Source: Flavobacterium ajazii (lineage in GTDB: Bacteria > Bacteroidota > Bacteroidia > Flavobacteriales > Flavobacteriaceae). From it: 64,000 nucleotides of DNA. The translations under genes and the position numbers were made by a program. The stretch covers positions 186,001 to 250,000 of the forward strand of contig NZ_JAAEHL010000001.1 of assembly GCF_010614725.1 (NCBI RefSeq), read 5' to 3'. Shown in pieces: positions 1-8,058 of this stretch (positions are counted from its first letter, which is position 1; the number at the start of each line of letters is the position of its first letter). Under the pieces are notes generated by a model that saw only the letters and a program-made list of their open reading frames with translations, was not told the origin of the DNA and did no database searches.

Positions 1-1
1 T

Positions 2-388
2 GTAAGCAAAGTTGCAGAAGTTTCTGAAGTTCGTTCAAAATTAGTGGAACAACAGCAGGAAATGGGCAAAAACAAAGCCATTGTAATGGATGGAAGAGAC
101 ATTGGTACCGTAGTTTTCCCTGATGCCGAACTTAAAATTTTCATGACTGCCAGTGCAGAAACCCGTGCACAAAGACGTTTTGACGAATTACAACAAAAAG
201 GGGATAATGTATCTTACGAAGAAGTTTTAAAAAATGTAATAGAAAGAGATCATATAGACACACACCGTGAAGATTCTCCTTTGGTAATTGCTGAAGATGC
301 TATAGAAATTGATAATTCCTATTTAAATAAAGAAGAGCAATTTTCCGCTGTTTTAGAATTGGTAAACGAGGTTGTTAAAACTGCTTAA
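2..388 (+). CDS. cmk: Cytidylate kinase, C-terminal part (5' truncated by window edge)
   Basis: Phosphorylates CMP/dCMP with ATP in cytosolic pyrimidine nucleotide salvage. The reading frame is open from base 2, so the N-terminus with the P-loop lies outside the window; the GTG at 44 is an internal Val and not the start. Visible signatures are the segment MDGRDIGTVVFPDAELKIFM, a CMP/phosphate-binding stretch of the family, then ETRAQRRFDEL and IERDHIDTHREDSPL, the Arg-rich lid. The C-terminus is of normal length and ends 64 nt before the nucleoside permease gene. Family membership is clear; only the missing half prevents checking the whole protein. Confidence 0.95.
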   Translation, partial: VSKVAEVSEVRSKLVEQQQEMGKNKAIVMDGRDIGTVVFPDAELKIFMTASAETRAQRRFDELQQKGDNVSYEEVLKNVIERDHIDTHREDSPLVIAEDAIEIDNSYLNKEEQFSAVLELVNEVVKTA

Positions 389-452
389 TTCTTTGTAGAT
401 TTCATTTTAAATAGTAGTTTTACCGCTTAATTTATTTAAAGACAATTCATCT

Positions 453-1829
453 ATGGGAATTAAAAACAGATTGATTGTAATGAGTTTTCTTCAATTTTTT
501 GTTTGGGGAGCCTGGCTTATTACTATTGGAAATTATTGGTTTGGAACTAAAAATTGGGAAGGAACTCAATTCGGTTTGGTTTTCGGAACAATGGGAATTG
601 CTTCTTTATTTATGCCAACTCTGACAGGTATTATTGCTGACAGATGGGTTAACGCAGAAAAATTATATGCAGGTTTACATATTTTGTATGCAGTAGTTTT
701 ATTTAGTATAGCTCATGTTACAACTCCTGAAAATTTTATTTATGTAATGCTGGCTGCGATGTGCTGTTACATGCCAACAATTGCTTTAAGTAATTCCATT
801 TCATATACTTCTTTGAAATTAAATAATAAAAATGTTGTAAAAGATTTTCCTCCTATTCGTGTTTGGGGAACAGTAGGTTTTATTGCTGCTATGTGGATTA
901 CAAACTTAACAGGGAGCAAAGCAACAGAATATCAGTTTTATATTGCCGGAATTGGGGCTTTGATTTTAGGTTTTTATTCTTTTACATTGCCAAAATGTAA
1001 ACCACAACGCTTAACAAAAGAAGATGCTTCATGGGTTGAGACTTTAGGTTTGGAGTCTTTTAAATTGTTTGGAAATTACAAAATGGCATTATTTTTTATC
1101 TTCTCGATGTTTCTGGGAGGAGCTTTACAATTAACGAATGCTTATGGAGATGTTTTTTTGGATGAATTTAAACACTTTCCTAAATATGCCGATTCGTTTG
1201 TAATAAAATATTCAACTATTATTATGTCAATTTCTCAGGTTTCTGAAACCTTGTTTATTTTGGCAATTCCATTTTTCTTAAGACGTTTTGGAATCAAACA
1301 GGTGATGTTGATTAGTATGCTGGCATGGGTTTTACGTTTTGGATTATTTGCTTTTGGAGATCCTGTTACAGGTTTGTGGATGATCATTTTATCCTGTATT
1401 GTTTACGGAATGGCATTTGATTTTTTCAATATTTCTGGTTCTTTATTTGTAGAAACTAATACCAATTCTAAAATTCGTTCTTCTGCTCAGGGATTATTTA
1501 TGATGATGACTAATGGTGTGGGAGCTGTTTTAGGAAGTTTGACTTCAGGCTGGGCAATTGATAAATATTTTACAAAATCATTTTTAACTGCCAATGAACT
1601 TTCTACATTTTTAGAGACAGATGCTTCTAATTCTAAAATGTTAGATTTTGTGAAATCACAGGGGAATTCAATTTCAAGTGATGGAGTTTTTACTAATCCG
1701 GTTTTAATGAAAGATTGGCATACTATATGGCTTTCTTTTGCAGCTTATGCTTTAATTATTGCAATCGCTTTTGCTGTTTTGTTTAAACACAAGCATGATC
1801 CAAAAGAATTAGAAAATATCGGTCATTAA
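453..1829 (+). CDS. Nucleoside permease, NupG/XapB-like MFS transporter
   Basis: Inner-membrane proton symporter of the nucleoside:H+ symporter branch of the major facilitator superfamily. The 458-residue protein begins with FLQFFVWGAWLITIGNYW, typical of NupG-like permeases, and has about twelve hydrophobic segments with a basic loop near residue 190. The C-terminal half carries SSAQGLFMMMTNGVGAVLGS, also conserved in this family. It follows cmk by 64 nt and is closed by a strong hairpin terminator, so it may be read with cmk; a nucleoside carrier beside a CMP kinase makes sense in salvage. The exact substrate cannot be read from sequence. Confidence 0.85.
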   Translation: MGIKNRLIVMSFLQFFVWGAWLITIGNYWFGTKNWEGTQFGLVFGTMGIASLFMPTLTGIIADRWVNAEKLYAGLHILYAVVLFSIAHVTTPENFIYVMLAAMCCYMPTIALSNSISYTSLKLNNKNVVKDFPPIRVWGTVGFIAAMWITNLTGSKATEYQFYIAGIGALILGFYSFTLPKCKPQRLTKEDASWVETLGLESFKLFGNYKMALFFIFSMFLGGALQLTNAYGDVFLDEFKHFPKYADSFVIKYSTIIMSISQVSETLFILAIPFFLRRFGIKQVMLISMLAWVLRFGLFAFGDPVTGLWMIILSCIVYGMAFDFFNISGSLFVETNTNSKIRSSAQGLFMMMTNGVGAVLGSLTSGWAIDKYFTKSFLTANELSTFLETDASNSKMLDFVKSQGNSISSDGVFTNPVLMKDWHTIWLSFAAYALIIAIAFAVLFKHKHDPKELENIGH

Positions 1830-1850
1830 TACATATAGAATTTTTTAGAA

Positions 1851-1903
1851 AAAAAAGAATCCCACAAATTAAATACAATGTTTAATTTGTGGGATTCTTT
1901 TTT
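1851..1903. terminator. Bidirectional intrinsic terminator
   Basis: A perfect inverted repeat with arms of 23 bp (left arm ending ...CCCACAAATTAAA, right arm beginning TTTAATTTGTGGG) around a 7-nt loop, with A-runs on the left and T-runs on the right. It lies between convergent genes (permease and the NTF2-like gene) and can end both transcripts. Confidence 0.93.
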
Positions 1904-1912
1904 GATGTAAAG

Positions 1913-2383
1913 TTATATTATTTTTTCGTATTTTTTAAGTGATAATAAAGCTTGTTCTTTTATTTTGTCTTGAAAAAATCCGGTCCAGCCTAATAAATAA
2001 CCAGTAACTCCGAAGGCTTGTTTTGCCCATTTCCAAACATCAAAGTTGTCAGTATGTTTGATAATCAGTCCATCCTGAAAAATAAATTCAGCTGAAATTT
2101 GATTAACTACTTTTCGATTGGTTTTACTAAAATTATAAGTAGCAACCCAGCGTGCAGATCCCGAAAATTCATCAGCTTTTATATCTGAGAATTCAATTTT
2201 GATATTTCCTTTGCTTTTTAAAAGAAGCATTTCCCACATCTTAGAAACATGATTACCTGTCAAAAGTCCAAAAGCAGGATCTATAAAATGAACTTGTGGA
2301 TGGTAACATTGACTCATTGTCTTGGCATCAGCATTTGCAAAAGCAGTATAAAACTTACTGATTAAATTTTCGTTTGGATTCAT
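1913..2383 (-). CDS. NTF2-like (SnoaL-type) fold protein
   Basis: A 156-residue cytosolic protein with the pattern of the nuclear transport factor 2 / SnoaL-like superfamily: an N-terminal helix (ISKFYTAFANADAKTM), then CYHPQVHFIDPAFGLL, then a beta-rich half with RWVATYNF and IKHTDNFDVWKWAKQAFG. Such proteins form a cone-shaped pocket and may be isomerases, hydrolases or ligand binders; no specific catalytic set is recognisable, so no reaction is assigned. It is a single gene, converging on the permease gene and 50 nt downstream of the start of the secreted-protein gene on the same strand. Confidence 0.8.
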   Translation of the reverse strand: MNPNENLISKFYTAFANADAKTMSQCYHPQVHFIDPAFGLLTGNHVSKMWEMLLLKSKGNIKIEFSDIKADEFSGSARWVATYNFSKTNRKVVNQISAEFIFQDGLIIKHTDNFDVWKWAKQAFGVTGYLLGWTGFFQDKIKEQALLSLKKYEKII

Positions 2384-2433
2384 TCTAACAATATTTGACT
2401 ATAAAAGTAAGATTATTTTTGGATTCACAAACT

Positions 2434-2958
2434 TTATAGCTGACTTATTGCTGTTGCTGTGTCAAAACTTTTTTTAGATTGGTCATAAGCAGTAGAGAAG
2501 TAATTTTTTTTATTTATTGCTGTAAAATATCCGGTTTGGTTTCCAAATGTATTTGAATTTCCGGTTATGATAAATCTAATTGCTTTGATATCTGTTTTTT
2601 TTAGTTTTAAAAATTCGGCTGGCGTAAAATAATAATAGGAGGTTGTTTTTCCTTCCTCAGTTTCTTTCATGTTTTTGTCTGTACAAGCAATTACGTCGGC
2701 ATTTGCCAAATCAACATAAACTCCTCCGGCAATTCGGGCTTTGTCATTTGCGGTTGCAATGGTTAATTTTAAAATGCCGCCTTTGTCTGTTTTTGCAATC
2801 TGAACATTAATTTCTCCTGTAAAAGCATATTTTTCGCAGATAAAAGTATAAGTTTCAGTTGCTGGAAATGGTTTGGAACCTTTTACACTTAGATTTTGCT
2901 GTGCATTAGCAAAAAATGAAATTAAAAGAAACGAAAAGAAGGATAGTTTTACATTCAT
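2434..2958 (-). CDS. Secreted protein of unknown function
   Basis: Not recognised. The 174-residue product starts with a clear Sec signal peptide (hydrophobic FFSFLLISFFANA followed by QQ), so it should be periplasmic or outer-membrane associated. The mature part is beta-rich with no Cys cluster; the segment AIRFIITGNSNTFGNQTGYF near the end is the most distinctive stretch. It is the last gene of a minus-strand cluster of four (gaps 8, 6 and 15 nt), downstream of a lipoprotein, an M23 peptidase and a spermidine-synthase-like gene, which suggests co-expression but not a function. Confidence 0.75.
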   Translation of the reverse strand: MNVKLSFFSFLLISFFANAQQNLSVKGSKPFPATETYTFICEKYAFTGEINVQIAKTDKGGILKLTIATANDKARIAGGVYVDLANADVIACTDKNMKETEEGKTTSYYYFTPAEFLKLKKTDIKAIRFIITGNSNTFGNQTGYFTAINKKNYFSTAYDQSKKSFDTATAISQL

Positions 2959-2973
2959 AAGTTTGTCAGATTG

Positions 2974-3447
2974 TTATTTGGTTATTTTAGCATCAAATTT
3001 TTCATCCCAATCCATTGATTTTATAGCAGAAATTAAATTTTCTTCATTTACAAAAACTCTAAGCTCTTTGTTGGCAACTTTTTTTGTATACAACGCATGA
3101 TAGCGGTAAATAGTTTCCTGCCTGGTTTTATAAACACCATCTAATTTCAAATCAACAAAACTTCCATAATATTGACGAAATCTCAAACAGGTTTTCGTCA
3201 AACGTTCTTCAGTTGTGTTTTCCATTACCGATTTGGTAACTTCTGTTTCGTTGAATGGTTTGAATCTTGACGTATTACATGTTTCAAGTACTCTTTTGCC
3301 CAACGAATATGCTTTGTTTTGCTGATTTGAATTTATTTCAGATGTCAGAACCTTTTTAATTTTTAAATCTTCAGTATCTCTTTTTACAGTTTTAGATTTA
3401 CATCCAATTAATAGTAACAAACATATAATCAATCCTGCTTTCTTCAT
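2974..3447 (-). CDS. Small lipoprotein of unknown function
   Basis: A 157-residue protein with a lipobox at the end of its signal peptide (LLLLIGC, Cys16), so it should be a membrane-anchored lipoprotein. The mature region is basic, with a helical first half (KRDTEDLKIKKVLTSEI) and a region rich in Tyr and Arg (RFRQYYGSFVDLKLDGVYKT) that looks like a small NTF2-like or cystatin-like domain; this is only an impression. It lies 6 nt downstream of the M23 peptidase gene and 15 nt upstream of the secreted-protein gene, so it is probably in their operon. Confidence 0.75.
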   Translation of the reverse strand: MKKAGLIICLLLLIGCKSKTVKRDTEDLKIKKVLTSEINSNQQNKAYSLGKRVLETCNTSRFKPFNETEVTKSVMENTTEERLTKTCLRFRQYYGSFVDLKLDGVYKTRQETIYRYHALYTKKVANKELRVFVNEENLISAIKSMDWDEKFDAKITK

Positions 3448-3453
3448 AACTTT

Positions 3454-4131
3454 TTATATTATTTTTAATAATAAATTGGGGTCAGGGCAGTTTTCTGTAT
3501 AAAAATCCAAATCATTTTTATTACAAACTCCAGGATAATCCCCCAAATAATCTCCAATGTTTTTAATAATCTGAAAATGTAAGTGCGGTGCATAATCTCC
3601 GTTAATTTTTGAATCACCAAGTGTAGCAAGACATTCTCCTTGTTTGAAAAAATCACCGACATTTATTTTCTCTATACTTTGTAACGATAAATGACCGTAT
3701 AAAGTATAAATTTTTTGATTTTCAATTTCATGTTCCAAAATAATGGTTGGGCCATAATCCCCGAGATTATTGTTGTTTTTGAAACTATGCACTATTCCGT
3801 CAAGAGCAGCTAGAACAGGAGTTTGGGCTTTTGTCCATAAATCAATTCCAATATGGATGTTGCGTTCGGGAATCAAATCGTTCCTGAAAATTTCGCTTCG
3901 CTGATACAATGTTCGAGTTTCAATGTAGCCTCCATAAGCTGCTTTAGCATTATTCGTTCTTAAATAATCAGTAATATAATTTTCAAAATCAGTTGAAGTT
4001 TGAAGATTTTTATTGATCAATTCAAGATTATTAGGAGATAAGTCTAAAGAAAGATATTCAGAATAATCAATGTTAGCATCAATAACTTTAGTAGATGGTA
4101 ATTCTTTTAATATGGAGACAAGGCTTTTCAT
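3454..4131 (-). CDS. M23 family (LytM-like) metallopeptidase without signal peptide
   Basis: The 225-residue protein has the zinc ligands of peptidase family M23: the HIGIDLW motif (His and Asp, about residue 92) and HLHFQ (about residue 184), with LYGHLS between them. M23 enzymes cut glycyl or D-amino-acid peptide bonds in peptidoglycan, yet this protein starts MKSLVSILKELPSTKV and shows no signal peptide or transmembrane segment, which points to a cytosolic location or another substrate. The C-terminal half (GDYPGVCNKNDLDF, CPDPNLLL) resembles the M23 domain I remember from large fusions of a kinase-like domain, M23 and a class III aminotransferase. It overlaps no gene and lies 8 nt after the spermidine-synthase-like gene. 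Confidence 0.85.
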   Translation of the reverse strand: MKSLVSILKELPSTKVIDANIDYSEYLSLDLSPNNLELINKNLQTSTDFENYITDYLRTNNAKAAYGGYIETRTLYQRSEIFRNDLIPERNIHIGIDLWTKAQTPVLAALDGIVHSFKNNNNLGDYGPTIILEHEIENQKIYTLYGHLSLQSIEKINVGDFFKQGECLATLGDSKINGDYAPHLHFQIIKNIGDYLGDYPGVCNKNDLDFYTENCPDPNLLLKII

Positions 4132-4139
4132 AATAGTAT

Positions 4140-4805
4140 TTAGGCTACCTTTTCAATCACAATCAATTCGTTATGGTGTTCTACACGAGGAAGCATTTTA
4201 ACAGAGTATAATTCAGTATTAATATCTGAAACATATTTGCGGTTTCTAATATTATGGGCTTCATCAAGAATCATGGTGTTAAAAAGAACAAATCCCTTAT
4301 TTTTTAAGATAGCACAAATTCTTTCGCTAAAAAAAGACTCAAATAAAAAATTAGGCATTTTAGTATCTTCAAAAATATCAATGATAATCAAATCGTATTG
4401 GTTCTTGGTTTTCAGGACAAACTCAAAAGCATCATCAATAATAATTTCTAATTGTTGAATTTGAGAAAGATTAAAGTATTCATTGGCAACCTGAATAATA
4501 TCAGTATCAATTTCAACTCCGGTTATTTTTCCTTTATATTCGATTTCATCAACCAGTGTTTTTACAACACTTCCGCCTGCAACTCCCAAAACGAGAATAT
4601 GATTCATTCTCTGAATAGTTTCAAAACCAATATTTCTTAAGCCATACCTTAATATACGCTGAAGACTTCCGTAAGAGTAATTTGTGTTTTCAGAATCTAA
4701 AACTAATTCCCCATTTGCCCAGGTAACCTCAATCATTTTACTACGGGCTGATTTTTTTTTGAAGATTTTTATAGGAATTAAATAACTGAAGATTTTTTGA
4801 ATCAT
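4140..4805 (-). CDS. Spermidine-synthase-like methyltransferase-fold protein
   Basis: The 221-residue protein has the Rossmann methyltransferase fold of the spermidine synthase family: motif I HILVLGVAGGSVVKTL, an acidic residue at the end of strand 2 in ITGVEIDTDII, IIDDAFEFV, and YDLIIIDIF. Polyamine synthases use decarboxylated SAM and carry two conserved acidic residues; the D in DIF could be one, but the protein is shorter than standard SpeE (about 280), so the substrate is uncertain. Many Bacteroidota genomes carry such short SpeE-like proteins of unknown role. It heads a minus-strand cluster of four and is divergent from the acyltransferase gene. Confidence 0.8.
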   Translation of the reverse strand: MIQKIFSYLIPIKIFKKKSARSKMIEVTWANGELVLDSENTNYSYGSLQRILRYGLRNIGFETIQRMNHILVLGVAGGSVVKTLVDEIEYKGKITGVEIDTDIIQVANEYFNLSQIQQLEIIIDDAFEFVLKTKNQYDLIIIDIFEDTKMPNFLFESFFSERICAILKNKGFVLFNTMILDEAHNIRNRKYVSDINTELYSVKMLPRVEHHNELIVIEKVA

Positions 4806-4869
4806 TTTTTATGCTTTTACCCAAATTTAGCATTATATTTTTTTATTTTGTGCGGAATATGAAATTTTA

Positions 4870-5421
4870 ATGAAAAAACAATTGTATAAAATTCTATTTT
4901 TTAAGCTAATGGGCTGGAAGATAGTCGGGATAGAAAACGCTGAAGTCAAAAAATGTGTGATGATGGTTATGCCGCATACAAGTAATCATGATTTTTATTT
5001 AGGGATCTTTACAAGAGGGATATCTGGATTAGAAATGAACTGGGTGGGTAAGAAAGAATTATTTAAATTTCCTTTTGGTTATTATTTTAAAAGTGTGGGA
5101 GGAGAGCCATTAGACAGATCGGGCGGTTTGAATAAAGTAGATGTGATTGCTTCTATTTTTGCAAGAAAAGAGATTTTTAGGTTAGCCATTGCGCCCGAAG
5201 GAACACGAAAAAAAGTAAAAGAAATTAAGACAGGGTTTTATTTTATAGCTCTTAAAGCAAAAGTACCCATTATTCCCGTAGCTTTTGATTGGGGTAAAAA
5301 AGAAGTTAGACTTGGGGAGCCGTTTTTGCCAACAGGAAATTATGAAACAGATTTTGAAATTCTAAAAAATCATTATCAGGGTGTTGTTGGGAAAATTCCT
5401 GAAAATGGAATTCAATTGTAG
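4870..5421 (+). CDS. PlsC-like glycerophosphate acyltransferase
   Basis: A 183-residue protein with both hallmark motifs of the PlsC/LPLAT acyltransferases: H-X4-D (HTSNHD, residues 36-41) and PEGTR (109-113). Enzymes of this family move a fatty acyl group onto lysophosphatidic acid or a related acceptor at the inner face of the membrane. It is shorter than classical PlsC (about 240) and lacks a clear N-terminal transmembrane helix, so it may use another acceptor, as known for ornithine-lipid or glycine-lipid enzymes. It is a single gene with a 64-nt spacer to the divergent SpeE-like gene. Confidence 0.87.
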   Translation: MKKQLYKILFFKLMGWKIVGIENAEVKKCVMMVMPHTSNHDFYLGIFTRGISGLEMNWVGKKELFKFPFGYYFKSVGGEPLDRSGGLNKVDVIASIFARKEIFRLAIAPEGTRKKVKEIKTGFYFIALKAKVPIIPVAFDWGKKEVRLGEPFLPTGNYETDFEILKNHYQGVVGKIPENGIQL

Positions 5422-5505
5422 TTTTTGAGAAATTTTTCAAATGCACGAGAATCGTGTGAGTGAGAATTAATTTTACCGTTCTTCAAATATGTGTTAATTT
5501 TTAAA

Positions 5506-5940
5506 TTATGGAGAAAAAGCCTTGAATGTGCCGTTTTTATAAAAAAGTACAATTTTTTCAATTTCGCTATTTTCCAGATTAAAATTTAGCTTTTTTGGTT
5601 CTGATGAATTCCCTGTTGTTTTTATGTTATTTAATTCATCTGTAGAAAAGGAGTCTTCATTGGACAAAATAGGAGGAAGAGATTTTGAAATTTCTGAAGA
5701 TCTTTCATCAAGGTTTTTTGGAAAATTTCCTTTCCCGATCAAAATCCAATATAAGTCTACGTCAGGAAAAACTTCTAAGATTTTCATTATAAAATCTAAA
5801 CTGGGTTTGTTTCGTCCGGATAAGAGATGAGATATACTTGAACGCTGTACGCCAATTTTATCTGCAAAAGCAGAAGCATTTAAACCATAATAATCCAGTA
5901 CAATTTCAAGTCTTTTTACAAACTCATCGATGTTTACCAT
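5506..5940 (-). CDS. XRE-family helix-turn-helix regulator
   Basis: The first 60 residues form a phage-repressor-like HTH: LEIVLDYYGLNASAFADKIG then VQRSSISHLLSGRNKPSLDF, where SSISHLLSGRNKPS is the recognition helix signature. The remaining 80 residues are polar, with a hydrophobic C-terminus (KIVLFYKNGTFKAF) and no sensor domain that I recognise. It is divergent from the M14 carboxypeptidase gene; the 314-nt gap holds four palindromes of the type TTTACAnnTGTAAA, two on each promoter, and this regulator is the obvious candidate to bind them. That implies autoregulation and control of the peptidase, by inference. Confidence 0.9.
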   Translation of the reverse strand: MVNIDEFVKRLEIVLDYYGLNASAFADKIGVQRSSISHLLSGRNKPSLDFIMKILEVFPDVDLYWILIGKGNFPKNLDERSSEISKSLPPILSNEDSFSTDELNNIKTTGNSSEPKKLNFNLENSEIEKIVLFYKNGTFKAFSP

Positions 5941-5966
5941 TGTGAAATGTTATTTTAAAAATGAAT

Positions 5967-5982
5967 ATTTACAAATGTAAAT
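5967..5982. promoter_or_regulatory. Operator-like palindrome 1 with -7 element of XRE gene
   Basis: ATTTACA-AA-TGTAAAT: perfect 7-bp arms with a 2-nt centre. Read on the minus strand, bases 5979-5972 are TACATTTG, an exact match to the Bacteroidota -7 element TAnnTTTG, 32 nt before the XRE start codon. Binding here would block the regulator's own promoter. Confidence 0.65.
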
Positions 5983-6001
5983 AAAAAGATCTCACATGGT
6001 G

Positions 6002-6019
6002 ATTTTACAGTTGTAAAAT
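6002..6019. promoter_or_regulatory. Operator-like palindrome 2
   Basis: ATTTTACA-GT-TGTAAAAT: perfect 8-bp arms with a 2-nt centre. It lies 36 bp (centre to centre) from palindrome 1, in the upstream part of the XRE promoter. Confidence 0.6.
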
Positions 6020-6198
6020 TAATAAGCGATGATTTTTATTTAAACTAAAGTAATAAATTGTGAGTTTTAAATTGTTGAAATATAATATTTTAAATTATGT
6101 TTTATTTTGTTTTAAAAGCAGATGCTTGTAGTGATAAAAAAAAATGATATTAGTTTCAAAAAGCTGTTTACAATATTAAATTGTTTAAAATTTAAACG

Positions 6199-6214
6199 TT
6201 TTACAATTGTAAAA
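6199..6214. promoter_or_regulatory. Operator-like palindrome 3 over the -33 region of the M14 gene
   Basis: TTTTACAATTGTAAAA, a perfect 16-bp palindrome of the same family as palindromes 1 and 2. It contains the TTG (6207-6209) that serves as a -33 element 16 nt before the -7 element of the carboxypeptidase gene. Confidence 0.6.
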
Positions 6215-6233
6215 ATAAAGATATTTACTTTTG
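6207..6233 (+). promoter_or_regulatory. Promoter of the M14 carboxypeptidase gene
   Basis: TTG at 6207-6209, a 16-nt spacer, then TACTTTTG at 6226-6233, an exact fit to the Bacteroidota TAnnTTTG. The start codon follows 21 nt later. The spacer is slightly shorter than the usual 17-23 nt. Confidence 0.6.
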
Positions 6234-6237
6234 TAAA
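6224..6237. promoter_or_regulatory. Operator-like palindrome 4 over the -7 element of the M14 gene
   Basis: TTTACTTTTGTAAA, one mismatch from TTTACAnnTGTAAA. It covers the -7 element of the carboxypeptidase promoter, mirroring palindrome 1 on the other side of the gap. Confidence 0.5.
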
Positions 6238-6254
6238 ACTAATTAAAAAGCACA

Positions 6255-7409
6255 ATGAACTTAGAAGAATTATTCAATCAAAACAAAGAACAGTCCATAG
6301 AAGGACGCTACCTTACATTAGAACATATTCAGCCAATATTAGAAAAGATTAATACAGACAATCAGGTGAAGGTTGTTGGTAAATCGGTTTTAGGGAAGCC
6401 TATATATAGTTATGAAATTGGTTCAGGAAAAACCAGAATTTATTTGTGGTCGCAAATGCATGGAAACGAAAGTACGACTACTAAGGCGCTGTTTGATTTT
6501 ATTAATGTTTTAAATAATGGCTCTGAGTTTGCAGAAGAAATGCTTTCAGCATTTACCTTTTATTGTATTCCTATACTAAATCCTGATGGGGCTGCGTTCT
6601 ATACACGAGTAAATGCTAATCAGATTGATTTAAACAGGGATTCGCAAGACTTAACTCAGCCGGAAAGCAGGGTTTTACGTGAAGTTTTTGAGACTTTTAA
6701 ACCTGATTTTTGTTTTAATCTTCATGATCAGCGTACTATTTTTGGAGCTGGAGAAACAGGAAACCCCGCAACAGTGTCTTTTTTAGCGCCATCATATAAT
6801 GAAGAGAGAGAAGTTAATGAAAACAGATTAAAAGCTATCAATATAATTGCTGCAATTAATGATGAACTGCAAAAATATATTCCCGGGCAGGTAGGACGTT
6901 TTGACGATTCTTTTAATATTAATTGTATAGGAGATACATTTCAGTATTTAGGAACGCCTACAATTTTATTTGAAGCAGGTCATTTCCAAAATGACTACGA
7001 CAGAGAAGTTACCAGAAAGTTTATTTTCTTTTCTCTTGTTACAAGTTTCAAAGCTCTTTTCGAAAACGATATAGTTAATAATAGGATTAATGATTATTTG
7101 AATATTTCACAAAATAAAGTGGTTTTTTATGATTTTATGTATAAAAATGTCAAGATAAATTATGATGGTATCGAAATTATTACGAATTTTGTCGCACAAT
7201 ACAAAGAAGAATTGATTGACAGCAAAATTCAATTTAATGCTTATATAGTTGAAGTAGGGGAGTTAGAAAATTATTTTGGACATTATATCTACGATGCAAA
7301 AGGCGCTGCATATTCAGATGATTTTACCAATTTTCCGAAGACTGATCAAAAAGCAAATTTTTATTTAAATAAAAACGTTAAATTTGTTAACGGACTGATA
7401 AAAAGTTAA
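6255..7409 (+). CDS. M14 family zinc carboxypeptidase
   Basis: The 384-residue protein has the zinc site of peptidase family M14: HGNES (His and Glu ligands), NPDGAAFY, a DLNRD motif and NLHDQR with the third ligand, then LFEAGHF with the probable catalytic Glu. Such enzymes remove C-terminal residues, or amidated D-residues in the cell-wall subgroup. There is no signal peptide (MNLEELFNQNKEQ), so it should act in the cytosol, perhaps on recycled peptides. It stands alone after a promoter flanked by two operator-like palindromes and opposite an XRE regulator, and is followed after 77 nt by an Lrp-type regulator. Confidence 0.9.
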   Translation: MNLEELFNQNKEQSIEGRYLTLEHIQPILEKINTDNQVKVVGKSVLGKPIYSYEIGSGKTRIYLWSQMHGNESTTTKALFDFINVLNNGSEFAEEMLSAFTFYCIPILNPDGAAFYTRVNANQIDLNRDSQDLTQPESRVLREVFETFKPDFCFNLHDQRTIFGAGETGNPATVSFLAPSYNEEREVNENRLKAINIIAAINDELQKYIPGQVGRFDDSFNINCIGDTFQYLGTPTILFEAGHFQNDYDREVTRKFIFFSLVTSFKALFENDIVNNRINDYLNISQNKVVFYDFMYKNVKINYDGIEIITNFVAQYKEELIDSKIQFNAYIVEVGELENYFGHYIYDAKGAAYSDDFTNFPKTDQKANFYLNKNVKFVNGLIKS

Positions 7410-7486
7410 ATTTTATGTGAATTTGTTGTTTTTTATATATATTTTTATACTTTGTAATACAAATTAGTAATATTAATTAAAGAATT

Positions 7487-7966
7487 ATGAGTAAATTTCG
7501 TTTAGATGAAGTAGATCACCAGATTTTAGATATGTTAATAGACAACACGAGAGTTCCGTTTACTGACATTGCAAAAAAATTATTGATTTCTGCCGGAACT
7601 GTCCATGTTAGAGTAAAAAAGATGGAAGATGCCGGAATAATAATGGGGTCTTCATTAGCCTTAGACTACGATAAATTAGGGTATTCATTTATTGCTTATG
7701 TAGGAGTTTTTCTTAATAATACATCTCAGACAAAATTTGTATTAGAACGAATTAACCAAATTCCTTTCGTGACTGTAGCTTCTGTAACTACAGGAAAATT
7801 TAATATTTTTTGCAAAATTAGAGCTAAAGATACTAAACACGCTAAAGAAGTTATTTTCATGATTGATGATATCGAAGGTGTTTACAGAACTGAAACAATG
7901 ATTTCATTAGAAGAAAGTATTAATGATAAGAAGCGTTTGATGCATACTATTTTCAAAAATATGTAA
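7487..7966 (+). CDS. Lrp/AsnC family transcriptional regulator
   Basis: A 159-residue protein with an N-terminal winged HTH (VDHQILDMLIDNTRVPFTDIAKKL, then AGTVHVRVKKMEDAGII) and a C-terminal RAM ligand-binding domain (YVGVFL... VASVTTGKFNIFCKIRAKDTKHA). This is the standard two-domain layout of feast/famine regulators that sense amino acids as octamers. It is followed by a terminator and then ppc, so it is probably transcribed alone or with the upstream peptidase. Effector and targets cannot be read from the sequence. Confidence 0.93.
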   Translation: MSKFRLDEVDHQILDMLIDNTRVPFTDIAKKLLISAGTVHVRVKKMEDAGIIMGSSLALDYDKLGYSFIAYVGVFLNNTSQTKFVLERINQIPFVTVASVTTGKFNIFCKIRAKDTKHAKEVIFMIDDIEGVYRTETMISLEESINDKKRLMHTIFKNM

Positions 7967-7997
7967 TATTTTCTTGAATGCTATATTAATAAAATAT

Positions 7998-8024
7998 AAC
8001 CTCAAGTTTTCTTGGGGTTTTTTT
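7998..8024 (+). terminator. Intrinsic terminator after the Lrp gene
   Basis: AACCTCAAG-TTTT-CTTGGGGTT hairpin (nine pairs, one G-U) followed by a run of T to 8024; it separates the regulator from ppc. Confidence 0.85.
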
Positions 8025-8058
8025 ATGACTAAATAACTAAACAACTATAAAAAGGATT

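Larger units (their letters stand above)
5941..6254. other. Divergent regulatory intergenic region (XRE gene / M14 gene)
   Basis: Noncoding, extremely AT-rich, 314 nt. It holds two opposite promoters and four related palindromes (listed separately). The middle part, about 6020-6198, shows no further structure beyond A/T runs. Confidence 0.8.
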
